Part shown: positions 25,789 to 33,079 of the stretch, piece by piece | Layout: every line of letters begins with the position of its first letter | Position numbering within the stretch: position 1 is the stretch's first letter | Origin: Lachnospiraceae bacterium | Lineage (GTDB): Bacteria > Bacillota > Clostridia > Lachnospirales > Lachnospiraceae | Direction of reading: 5' to 3' | NCBI GenBank assembly: GCA_024682555.1 | Contig: JAIKZD010000028.1 | Span: 1-36,638 of the forward strand | DNA: 36,638 nucleotides | The notes under the pieces: model-generated | The model's database searches: none | What the model was told of the DNA's origin: nothing | Seen by the model: only the letters and a program-made list of their open reading frames with translations | Program-made: the position numbers and the translations under genes

Positions 25789-27057
25789 TCAGTCCTCCGC
25801 TTCCCTGATAACATATACCTTATCAACAAACAGACCCGCCTTTTTGCAGTAATCGAGAGAAGATCTCTCGTAAGCCTCCCCTTCATGGATATACCAGGCC
25901 TCCACATCCTTGTCAAAGCCGGAAAGATATTCATAAAGCTCGGGATTTACGGTCTCATCCGTTCCTCCGATGACAATGATGCTCTCACTCTTTTCCATGA
26001 CCATCACTCCCTGTCCGTCGGAAGTGCCGAATTCCTTCATGTTTACGGAGGTTCCCCTCTCATCCTGCATGCCTGCCACAACATCATGAAGGCTGTTAAT
26101 CTTTCTGTTGAGAATAAAGATAAAGCCCACGGAAATGATCATGAACAAAAGCAGCAGGACTCCCACAGTCCTCGCATTTACGATCTTGTGATTTTTCATA
26201 TCCTCTTCCTCCGGATCAGTATATTCATCTATGTTGTCGGTATCTTTGATGACCCCTTCTCTTTTCCCCAAAAAATGTATGACAAACCATAAAACCATGG
26301 GAAGTATGGCATACAGTACAAAGGTGCCTGTCCTGAAATATGACAGAAGGAGCGTATATTCTGCGGTGTTGTCCGAATAAAATCCGAAGACCTGCAATAC
26401 GGTGAATATCACCATCATGAACAGTCTCAGATCGATATCATCCTTAAAGAGCTTTCCCGAGAGACTCCACTCGAAACCGTAATATACCGGCAGTATGACG
26501 AAGGGCCAGGCATAAAATATGAAGGTCAGGGGATGGATCTTTGTCAGGATGGAAAGGGCTGCGCAGAGCATCATCATAGGGGAGGAAATGTCTATGATCC
26601 CCGTTTCATATGCCCTTACTGCCTTTTCGACTCCGGAAAGAAGGGCTGCATCGCCGCTCATATTTCCGGTTATGAAGATTATCTGAAATACCAGGGACAA
26701 AAATACCAGAGATCCCAGAATATAAGTCAGGGGGCCGTTTTTTAACCTCTTTTTCGTATCCGCCCACAGTTCCTTTAAAAACACCGGAAAAAGCCTTGTA
26801 TCCCTGAAAACAAATACAAGTTCAAGGATAAGGAGCACCGAAAGCCAGAGGGCCGCGGAAAACCTCACGCTTGCGGAAAACAGCGAGGCCACGGTATTGC
26901 ACAGGGCAAAGATCACCATTACCGCAGCCATTCCCTGACAATAAAGCGTCACCAGGGATTTATCCATATGTCTTGTCTTTATGAAGATCACATAGCCTGC
27001 TATCAGGGACATTACAAAGAACATGACCGCGATCACCAGAGATATCAGATATATCAA
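25789..27057 (-). CDS. Uncharacterised membrane protein with C-terminal MBL-like remnant
   Basis: 422 residues. Residues 1-280 are membrane helices with the loop GNMSGDAALLSGVEKAVRAY, parallel to the DAAYY loop of the neighbour at 24680-25786. A further helix (about 300-320) and short coil follow. Residues 340-422 read like the first strands of a metallo-beta-lactamase fold (DGQGVMVMEKSESIIVIGGT, then DVEAWYIHEGEAYERSS), but the HxHxDH metal motif is absent and the domain stops after about 80 residues. The start is a TTG, with a full GGAGGTGAT Shine-Dalgarno just upstream, overlapping the previous stop as TTGA. Function unknown. The MBL resemblance is by pattern only. Confidence 0.7.
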   Translation of the reverse strand: MIYLISLVIAVMFFVMSLIAGYVIFIKTRHMDKSLVTLYCQGMAAVMVIFALCNTVASLFSASVRFSAALWLSVLLILELVFVFRDTRLFPVFLKELWADTKKRLKNGPLTYILGSLVFLSLVFQIIFITGNMSGDAALLSGVEKAVRAYETGIIDISSPMMMLCAALSILTKIHPLTFIFYAWPFVILPVYYGFEWSLSGKLFKDDIDLRLFMMVIFTVLQVFGFYSDNTAEYTLLLSYFRTGTFVLYAILPMVLWFVIHFLGKREGVIKDTDNIDEYTDPEEEDMKNHKIVNARTVGVLLLLFMIISVGFIFILNRKINSLHDVVAGMQDERGTSVNMKEFGTSDGQGVMVMEKSESIIVIGGTDETVNPELYEYLSGFDKDVEAWYIHEGEAYERSSLDYCKKAGLFVDKVYVIREAED

Positions 27058-27803
27058 TCCGCATCACCTCCGGTATTCCCAGGCATTCTGTATATCTCAT
27101 AAAAGCCCACGGTTTCCACGAGATCGAATCCGAATTCCGCAGCCTTGAATTCCGGATAATACTTATCGGTATTGATCACAAGATAGGTACAGTCCGATCG
27201 TCTCAGGGCATCGGTGACTTTCTTCATATCAGGTTCCTTGTTTTTAAACTGTTCGTAAACCGCACGGGCATCTTTTGAAAGGGATGCGATGTACTTTTCG
27301 TCATCCGAAGAATAAAGGGGAGCAAATCTTGATGAATAAACGTTAAAGATCATGGATATGTCCATGGGCCCCGCCACCCTGATCACCTGCCTGTTTCCGG
27401 CATCTTTGATGATCCTGTCCATAACGGCGATATGTTCCGTTCTCAGATGCAGTGCATTTTCCGCAGGGGAAAAATGGTCCTCGCTCATAACCCTTCTTCC
27501 CGAAAGGAGAGCCGTGATCACAAGAAGGAAGGATATGACGGCTATGGACAGGCTGCGTCCCTTTCCTTCTTTTTTCCCAATCTTTGAAAGCAGAAGGGAA
27601 AAAGCATATGCTATTCCCGTATATACCGACAACACAAAGACAGCCGGGCACACCCGACTGTCCTTTTGTTCTTCTTCCTGTTGTTTCTTCTCCCTGTTAA
27701 CGGTAAGGATAACCAGAACAGCCATGAGAAACAGGACTGAGATCCTTTGACAGCCTCTGTATCTTTCACAGAAGTTCATGAGATCGGAGAATGATTCTTT
27801 CAT
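27054..27803 (-). CDS. Uncharacterised small membrane protein with extracytoplasmic domain
   Basis: 249 residues with about three helices: one near 20-35, one at 50-72 and one at 83-100. A soluble domain of some 145 residues follows, ending TYLVINTDKYYPEFKAAEFG and FYEIYRMPG. The layout (YxGC...helix, charged EREKK/REKKQQEEE linker, helices, then SPAENALHLRTEHIAVMDRI) parallels the 287-residue protein at 23807-24670, but the YYRFFWLAP helix pair is missing here. It therefore looks like a shortened paralogue. It is the third gene of the operon, 14 nt after fcl, and has only a modest ribosome site (GGGAAAT). No function can be named. Confidence 0.66.
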   Translation of the reverse strand: MKESFSDLMNFCERYRGCQRISVLFLMAVLVILTVNREKKQQEEEQKDSRVCPAVFVLSVYTGIAYAFSLLLSKIGKKEGKGRSLSIAVISFLLVITALLSGRRVMSEDHFSPAENALHLRTEHIAVMDRIIKDAGNRQVIRVAGPMDISMIFNVYSSRFAPLYSSDDEKYIASLSKDARAVYEQFKNKEPDMKKVTDALRRSDCTYLVINTDKYYPEFKAAEFGFDLVETVGFYEIYRMPGNTGGDAD

Positions 27804-27817
27804 ACAGTTATTTCCCG

Positions 27818-28762
27818 TTACATGCCCCGGCTGATATCGATATTATCGACAAACCAGTCATAGGCGAGCTTTACGCCCTCCGCCAGCTCTGTCTTATGAT
27901 GCCACCCGAGGGAATGAAGCTTTTCCACATTTGTCAGTTTCCTCGGTGTTCCGTCGGGCATGTCGCTGTTCCAGACAATATCGCCCTCAAATCCCACCGT
28001 ATCCCTGACGATCCCGGCAAGCTCCTCTATCGTCACTTCTTTTCCCGTTCCGATATTGACATGCTCTTCCCCGCTGTAATTCTCAAGAAGAAATACGCAG
28101 GCATCCGCCATATCGTCCACATAAAGGAATTCCCGCAAAGGGGTTCCGCTTCCCCAGAGTTCAACATGATCGCTGCCCTTAACCTTTGCCTCATGGAATT
28201 TCCTGATCATGGCCGGAAGCACATGTGAATTCTTAAGATCGTAATTATCATAGGGGCCATAGAGATTTGTCGGCATACAGCTGATAAAGTCGTCCCCGTA
28301 CTGTCTCTTGAAAAATCTGCACATCATAAGACCCGATATCTTAGCTATGGCATAGGCCTCGTTGGTGCTCTCAAGAGGACCCGTAAGCAGCGCATCCTCA
28401 GGTATGGGCTGGGGAGCCATTCTCGGATAGATGCAGGTGCTTCCTAAGAACAAAAGCTTTTTAACCTTATGATCATGGGCACATTTGATGACATTGCACT
28501 GTATCTGCATATTCTCGTATGCGAAATCCGCAGGCGAGGTGTTGTTTGCATTTATGCCTCCTACCTTTGCGGCGGCAAGGATCACATATTCGGGTTCCTC
28601 CCTGTCAAAGAAAGCCCTGACAGCGGCCTGATCCGTAAGATCGAGCTCACTGTGCGTCTTTCCGATTATATTTGTATAGCCCCTGCTCTTTAAATTCCTT
28701 ACGATAGCCGATCCCACCAGGCCTCTGTGCCCGGCTACATAGATCTTAGCATCCTTTTCCAT
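27818..28762 (-). CDS. fcl: GDP-L-fucose synthase
   Basis: 314 residues. The NADP-binding start [19 protein letters not shown], the catalytic [20 protein letters not shown] with Ser and the YAIAK (YxxxK) motif in [12 protein letters not shown] identify the bifunctional 3,5-epimerase/4-reductase WcaG/Fcl. [20 protein letters not shown] and [18 protein letters not shown] are also diagnostic. It converts GDP-4-keto-6-deoxy-D-mannose, the product of the gmd gene just upstream, to GDP-L-fucose in the cytoplasm. The ATG is preceded by GGAGGAG and overlaps gmd by 17 nt, so the two steps are coupled. Confidence 0.96.
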   Translation of the reverse strand: MEKDAKIYVAGHRGLVGSAIVRNLKSRGYTNIIGKTHSELDLTDQAAVRAFFDREEPEYVILAAAKVGGINANNTSPADFAYENMQIQCNVIKCAHDHKVKKLLFLGSTCIYPRMAPQPIPEDALLTGPLESTNEAYAIAKISGLMMCRFFKRQYGDDFISCMPTNLYGPYDNYDLKNSHVLPAMIRKFHEAKVKGSDHVELWGSGTPLREFLYVDDMADACVFLLENYSGEEHVNIGTGKEVTIEELAGIVRDTVGFEGDIVWNSDMPDGTPRKLTNVEKLHSLGWHHKTELAEGVKLAYDWFVDNIDISRGM

Positions 28763-29819
28763 TTCTGTACTCCTCCGCGCTGATCCCCGCTATCGTTTTC
28801 ATATCCGAATCCACCATCATGGCAACCAGGCTCTTGAAATCCACCTTACGCTTCCATCCCAGCTCTTTTTCCGCCTTTGAGGAATCACCCCACAAAAATT
28901 CAACCTCTGCGGGTCTGAAATATCTGGGATTGACATCCACAAGGATCCTGCCGGTTTCGGAATCGTAACCCTTTTCTCCTACGCCCATGCCTTTCCATTC
29001 TATGGTAATGCCGACCTCCTTAAAGGACAGCTCGACAAATTCCCTTACCGTGTGGGTCTCGTTTGTGGCAAGAACATAGTCCCCCGGCTTATCCTGCTGT
29101 AATATTCTCCACATTCCTTCCACGTAATCACCGGCAAAGCCCCAGTCTCTCTTTGCATCCAGATTACCGAGGGAAAGCTTTTCTCTCTTGTTGGCAATGA
29201 TCTCGGCAACGCCCCTTGTTATCTTTCTTGTAACAAAGGTTTCGCCTCTTCTGGGAGATTCATGGTTAAACAGGATCCCGTTGCAGGCAAACAGCTTATA
29301 AGCCTCTCTGTAATTGACCGTGATCCAGTATGCGTAAAGCTTTGCCGCACCATAGGGGCTCTTAGGATAGAACGGAGTCTTCTCGCTCTGAGGAGCCGTT
29401 TCCGGAAGTCCTCCGAAGAGTTCCGAAGTCGATGCCTGGTAAAAGCGGCAGTTGACGCCTGTTTTCTTGATGGCATCCAAAAGCCTCAGCGTTCCTATTC
29501 CCGTGGTCTCAGCCGTGTATTCCGGCACCTCGAAGGATACCGCCACGTGGGACTGTGCCGCCAGGTTATATATCTCGGTGGGCTGGACCTGCTCAATAAG
29601 CCGGTTAAGATTGCTGGAATCGGTAAGATCACCATGATGCAAAAACATGGTCTTATCCCTTATCTCTTTATCATAGTAAAGATGATCTATCCTGTCGGTA
29701 CTTATGCTGGAATGTCTTCTTATGATCCCGTGAACCTCGTAACCCTTTTCAAGCAGAAGCTCTGCAAGATATGATCCGTCCTGTCCGGTGATACCGGTTA
29801 TCAATGCTACGTTTCGCAT
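28746..29819 (-). CDS. gmd: GDP-mannose 4,6-dehydratase
   Basis: 357 residues of standard length. It opens [20 protein letters not shown], then [20 protein letters not shown], and has the catalytic TSELFGG and YGAAK motifs and the diagnostic [20 protein letters not shown]. It dehydrates GDP-D-mannose to GDP-4-keto-6-deoxy-D-mannose, the first step to GDP-L-fucose. It is the promoter-proximal gene of the 28-gene leftward operon. AAAGGAG lies about five bases before the ATG, and a candidate promoter is found about 80 nt upstream. Confidence 0.97.
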   Translation of the reverse strand: MRNVALITGITGQDGSYLAELLLEKGYEVHGIIRRHSSISTDRIDHLYYDKEIRDKTMFLHHGDLTDSSNLNRLIEQVQPTEIYNLAAQSHVAVSFEVPEYTAETTGIGTLRLLDAIKKTGVNCRFYQASTSELFGGLPETAPQSEKTPFYPKSPYGAAKLYAYWITVNYREAYKLFACNGILFNHESPRRGETFVTRKITRGVAEIIANKREKLSLGNLDAKRDWGFAGDYVEGMWRILQQDKPGDYVLATNETHTVREFVELSFKEVGITIEWKGMGVGEKGYDSETGRILVDVNPRYFRPAEVEFLWGDSSKAEKELGWKRKVDFKSLVAMMVDSDMKTIAGISAEEYRNGKGC

Positions 29820-29851
29820 TTTTTCTCCTTTTTTTGTGGTAAAATAATCAC

Positions 29852-29866
29852 CATTATTCTATAATG
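29852..29866. promoter_or_regulatory. Inverted repeat in the divergent gmd/PAP2 intergenic region
   Basis: CATTAT TCT ATAATG is a perfect 6-bp inverted repeat with a 3-bp centre. Its right half contains TATAAT on the plus strand (29860-29865), a possible -10 for the rightward gene at 29938, though no well spaced -35 is seen. It also lies within the predicted leader of the leftward operon. It could be an operator or simply an AT-rich coincidence. Confidence 0.3.
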
Positions 29867-29897
29867 TAACACGCAAGTATTCTATCACATGAATATG

Positions 29898-29906
29898 ATT
29901 ATAGCA
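29898..29906 (-). promoter_or_regulatory. Candidate extended -10 promoter of the polysaccharide operon
   Basis: Read on the minus strand the bases are TGCTATAAT, a consensus -10 with the TGn extension. No good -35 is seen at the 17-nt spacing, which extended -10 promoters tolerate. Predicted transcription would start near 29890 and give a leader of about 70 nt before gmd. It is the only plausible promoter seen upstream of the operon inside the divergent gap. Confidence 0.45.
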
Positions 29907-29937
29907 AACAACGTGATGATACCGGGGAGCTTAAGAA

Positions 29938-30402
29938 ATGTCTTTTTTTTCCGAACTGTTTGAGAATTATCTTTTCATAGCGGCGGCGGCAGCATGGCTT
30001 GTTGCCCAGATAATAAAGACCGCTTTAGACCTTGTGATAACAAAGGAGCTTTCACTTGAGAGGATGATCGGCTCCGGCGGAATGCCGAGTTCACACTCCG
30101 CAACCGTCAGCGCCCTTGCCACGGCAGCACTGATAAAATGCGGGGCTTCCTCCCATGAATTTGCCATATCGGCTATTCTTGCAATCATCGTTATGTATGA
30201 TGCAAGGGGTGTAAGGAGAGAAACCGGCAATCAGGCCGTGGTCCTCAACAAGATGATGGACTATTTTTCGAACGAACATCCCGAAAAGGATCTTTTCGAT
30301 GAGAACAATTTAAAGGAACTCATAGGCCACACCCCCCTGCAGGTATCCATCGGTGCCGTGCTCGGGGTGGTCATCGCCCTCATACTGTCTTTAGTGTATT
30401 AA
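29938..30402 (+). CDS. Divergent PAP2 family membrane protein (YuiD-like, DUF212)
   Basis: 154 residues with helices at about 10-30, 60-75, 80-95 and 135-152. The motif GSGGMPSSHSATVSALATAA is the phosphatase-like PSSHS signature of this small family, and MYDARGVRRETGNQA follows in the usual place. Relatives such as B. subtilis YuiD are of the same length. A role in recycling polyprenyl pyrophosphate or another lipid phosphate is possible but unproven. It is transcribed rightward, away from the polysaccharide operon, with GGGGAG ahead of the ATG. Its last 23 nt overlap the end of rfbD on the other strand. Confidence 0.92.
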   Translation: MSFFSELFENYLFIAAAAAWLVAQIIKTALDLVITKELSLERMIGSGGMPSSHSATVSALATAALIKCGASSHEFAISAILAIIVMYDARGVRRETGNQAVVLNKMMDYFSNEHPEKDLFDENNLKELIGHTPLQVSIGAVLGVVIALILSLVY

Positions 30403-31258
30403 ACCATTCATCAAAGGCTTCTTCCCAGGTCTTAAACGTATGGCCGGTGGTCAGTCTGAACATATAATTGTCAAGCACCGAGAATTTGGGTCTGTCGGCT
30501 GATTTCGGGTTTAATATCTTATATTCCTCACTGGTAACGGGAATGACCCTTGTATCCTTCCCCGCTTTTTCAAATATCCTCTTTGTAAAATCGGCCCAGC
30601 TGCACTGTCCCTCGCAGGTACCGTGGAAAAGGCCGTAGTTTTCGGTTTCAAGCAGGTATTTTACGGCTCTTGCAAGCTCCGAAGCCGAGGTAGGGGATCC
30701 GATCTGATCATTTACGACGGTTATCTCATCATGATCCTCGGACAGTCTCAGCATGGTCTTTACAAAGTTCTTTCCGTCTCCGTAAAGCCAGGCTGTCCTT
30801 ATGATGAAATATCTGTCCGCAAATCCCTTTACAAACTCCTCACCCTTGAGCTTGGTAATACCGTACATGGCCTTCGGTCCGGTCTGATCAAACTCCGTAT
30901 ATGGTTTATTCCCGTCCCCGGCAAACACATAATCGGTAGAGATGTGCATGAGCTTTGCCCCGGTCTCTCTTGCTGCTATGGCAAGGTTCCTCGGTCCTAT
31001 GGCATTTATCCTGTAAGCCGTATCGACATTGACCTCACAGGCATCCACGGCCGTATATGCAGCGCAGTTTATGATGGAATCAAATCTTTCCTCCCTGCAG
31101 AGTTTAAGGACCGCATCGATGTCGGTTATGTCCACGCTTTTTATGCCCTCGATGTTAAAATCGGTATTAAATAACGTAACATCCTCATTTCCTGCATATA
31201 TTCCGTTCACAGCCCTTCCAAGCTGACCGTTACATCCTGTGACAAGTATTTTTTTCAT
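30380..31258 (-). CDS. rfbD: dTDP-4-dehydrorhamnose reductase
   Basis: 292 residues of RmlD type: KILVTGCNGQLGRAVNGIYA at the cofactor site, CAAYTAVDACE, the catalytic HISTDYVFAGDGNKPYTEFD, and the YGITK (YxxxK) motif in MYGITKLKGEEFV. It reduces dTDP-4-keto-L-rhamnose to dTDP-L-rhamnose, the last step of the pathway. The other three pathway genes (rfbA, rfbB, rfbC) are not in the window, so they must be elsewhere if the pathway is complete. AGAGG lies seven bases before the ATG. It stands alone as a single-gene transcription unit between two rightward genes. Confidence 0.95.
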   Translation of the reverse strand: MKKILVTGCNGQLGRAVNGIYAGNEDVTLFNTDFNIEGIKSVDITDIDAVLKLCREERFDSIINCAAYTAVDACEVNVDTAYRINAIGPRNLAIAARETGAKLMHISTDYVFAGDGNKPYTEFDQTGPKAMYGITKLKGEEFVKGFADRYFIIRTAWLYGDGKNFVKTMLRLSEDHDEITVVNDQIGSPTSASELARAVKYLLETENYGLFHGTCEGQCSWADFTKRIFEKAGKDTRVIPVTSEEYKILNPKSADRPKFSVLDNYMFRLTTGHTFKTWEEAFDEWFNTLKTV

Positions 31259-31315
31259 GGCGTGCCTCTTTTCAGTAAATTATGATATGATGATATCGTC
31301 AGAAGACTTACGTTC

Positions 31316-31324
31316 AGTATAACA
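31316..31324 (-). promoter_or_regulatory. Candidate promoter -10 for rfbD
   Basis: On the minus strand the bases read TGTTATACT, an extended -10 (TGn plus TATACT). No -35 resembling TTGACA is seen at standard spacing. The leader to the rfbD ATG would be about 50 nt. The 147-nt divergent gap (31259-31405) also has to hold the promoter of the rightward gene at 31406, for which no clear boxes were found. Confidence 0.35.
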
Positions 31325-31405
31325 CAGTTTTAGCGGCTGCATACAGCGGATAGCATAAAAACGGTTAAACAAGGGGCAGCACACCTGAAACAAAGGGTCT
31401 GAGAG

Positions 31406-33079
31406 ATGGGGAAAGTCATGGATAACAAAGCTTCGGTTTCAGATAACGGAAAAGATCGGAATACCATCCGAAAGGAGGTCATTGCGGCTCTGATCGTATC
31501 CGCCTTTCATCTCATCATTACTTTTTTCACTGACAGGCATATTTTTACGGTCTCCCCTTCCGAAAATCTTTCTGACTATATCATCTGCAAGGTCATAGCC
31601 TTTTTTGTCCTCTTTGCCCTGTACAGTGCGGTATTCATAACGATTCACCATCTGATCCGCAAAGAAGGCGGAGAACCTCCCCTTATCCTTAATGTCATAA
31701 AGTGGTCCCTTCCCTATCTTCTCATAGTCATTCCCGTATGCTTTTTTAAGCTTTCGGGCGGGTATCTGAGCAATGACGAAAACCTGATCTATGAAAATGC
31801 GGTCACACTGACGCATTATACCTGGTTTTATTACATCACCACCTATTATTACATAGTTTCGCTGATGCTCATTCCTTTCAAATACGGGCCCATTATCATG
31901 AAGCTTCTTATAGAGCTTTGCGTCACAGGATATGTGACCTTCAGGATAAACCGCATATTCGGAAAAAAATACGGTATCTTTTCCTATATGCTTTTTCTCC
32001 TGTATCCCGTGATAGCCTATACCACAAGCGCCCACAGGCTTCCCGTGTATTTCTTTGTATATCTTTACCTTTTCTCTACCCTGATATTTGATCTTACACA
32101 GAAGAAAGCCGCAGGGTCCGTTTCGGCCCCTGATGATGATAAACAGCCGCTGTCAGCAAAAAAAGGATCGCTCATAAGCTTAAAAAAAGAACTGTGGCTC
32201 ATCTTCATCTCCGCGATCCTTACCCAGTGGAGAACCGAGGGTATCTATCTGATAGTCATATCCACCATACTGATGTTCATGGCCTATGACCTTCATAAAG
32301 ACAGAAAGCGGGCTGTACTTACCCTCATCCTTGTGCTTGTCTGCCAGTATCTTGTATCCGTTCCGCAAAACGGGTTTTTCGCCCGTGAACTCTCTGCTGC
32401 CGCAGACGACAGAATGAAGCCCTTCTATGCCTACACGGTCACGAACATGTTCAGAAACGGCCTTGACAGGGATAAAAACAGGGATGAGCTTGAAATAATA
32501 GACAGATATATCTCCATCGAAAAGATAGATGCTATCAATGACTATTACGGCGATATCAATTATGAGGATGTGCTGATACTGTATATGGACGGTTTCGTGG
32601 GAGTAAGGGAGGAAGCAGGCCTTACCGAGTATTTCGACTTTGCAAACGCCTGTAAGAAACTCTTCATGAACAATATTCCGGTACTTTTCAGGACAAGAAC
32701 GGGGGCCTTTCTGTATGCTGCCCTTCCCTATCACATTACCTTAAACGGCACCGATCCCAAAGCTCTGTTAAGCTTCGGGATCAGCATCGTAAAAACCGTT
32801 ATGTACAACCTGTTCATACCGGTCATCATCATTCTTCTTGTCTTTGTTTATTCGGTCATAAAGAGGCGGTGGTTCACGTTCTTTGTAACAGGAGGACTCT
32901 TATCCCATCTGTTCATCGTATTTGTTCTCGCTCCGGCCTCCTATTTCAAATATTACTTCCCCGTATACATAATGGGGTACTTCTATCTGATGCTCATTAT
33001 CATGTCCTTTATAAAGAACAGATCTTCAAAGAACGGATCTACCGGGGATTCTGAGGGTTCAGTCTGTTTATTGCACTGA
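31406..33079 (+). CDS. Orphan GT-C-like multi-spanning membrane protein
   Basis: 557 residues with about 11-12 helices. After the third or fourth helix an outer loop reads SGGYLSNDENLIYENAVTLT. An Asp-Glu pair in the first outer loop followed by an A/Y-rich helix is the pattern of polyprenyl-phosphate-sugar-dependent GT-C enzymes (ArnT/PMT type). WRTEG near residue 273 and a large soluble loop at about 320-430 are also present. The ATG at 31406 has AAAGGG seven bases upstream; a second ATG at 31418 is possible. The last 20 residues are polar and lie in the 41-nt overlap with the end of leuA on the opposite strand. No family could be named with certainty. A role in glycan decoration is inferred from the neighbourhood. 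Confidence 0.7.
   Translation: MGKVMDNKASVSDNGKDRNTIRKEVIAALIVSAFHLIITFFTDRHIFTVSPSENLSDYIICKVIAFFVLFALYSAVFITIHHLIRKEGGEPPLILNVIKWSLPYLLIVIPVCFFKLSGGYLSNDENLIYENAVTLTHYTWFYYITTYYYIVSLMLIPFKYGPIIMKLLIELCVTGYVTFRINRIFGKKYGIFSYMLFLLYPVIAYTTSAHRLPVYFFVYLYLFSTLIFDLTQKKAAGSVSAPDDDKQPLSAKKGSLISLKKELWLIFISAILTQWRTEGIYLIVISTILMFMAYDLHKDRKRAVLTLILVLVCQYLVSVPQNGFFARELSAAADDRMKPFYAYTVTNMFRNGLDRDKNRDELEIIDRYISIEKIDAINDYYGDINYEDVLILYMDGFVGVREEAGLTEYFDFANACKKLFMNNIPVLFRTRTGAFLYAALPYHITLNGTDPKALLSFGISIVKTVMYNLFIPVIIILLVFVYSVIKRRWFTFFVTGGLLSHLFIVFVLAPASYFKYYFPVYIMGYFYLMLIIMSFIKNRSSKNGSTGDSEGSVCLLH

Noticed and set aside
29262-29774. A 170-codon open frame on the plus strand.
   Set aside because: It lies wholly inside gmd on the opposite strand, and gmd has all family motifs; this is a shadow frame.
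30623-31174. A 183-codon plus-strand frame.
   Set aside because: It is antisense to rfbD, shows no domain and has no convincing ribosome site.
32180-32734. A 184-codon minus-strand frame, and a similar 198-codon one at 31439-32035.
   Set aside because: Both are antisense to the hydrophobic GT-C-like gene, whose membrane-helix pattern is clearly real.
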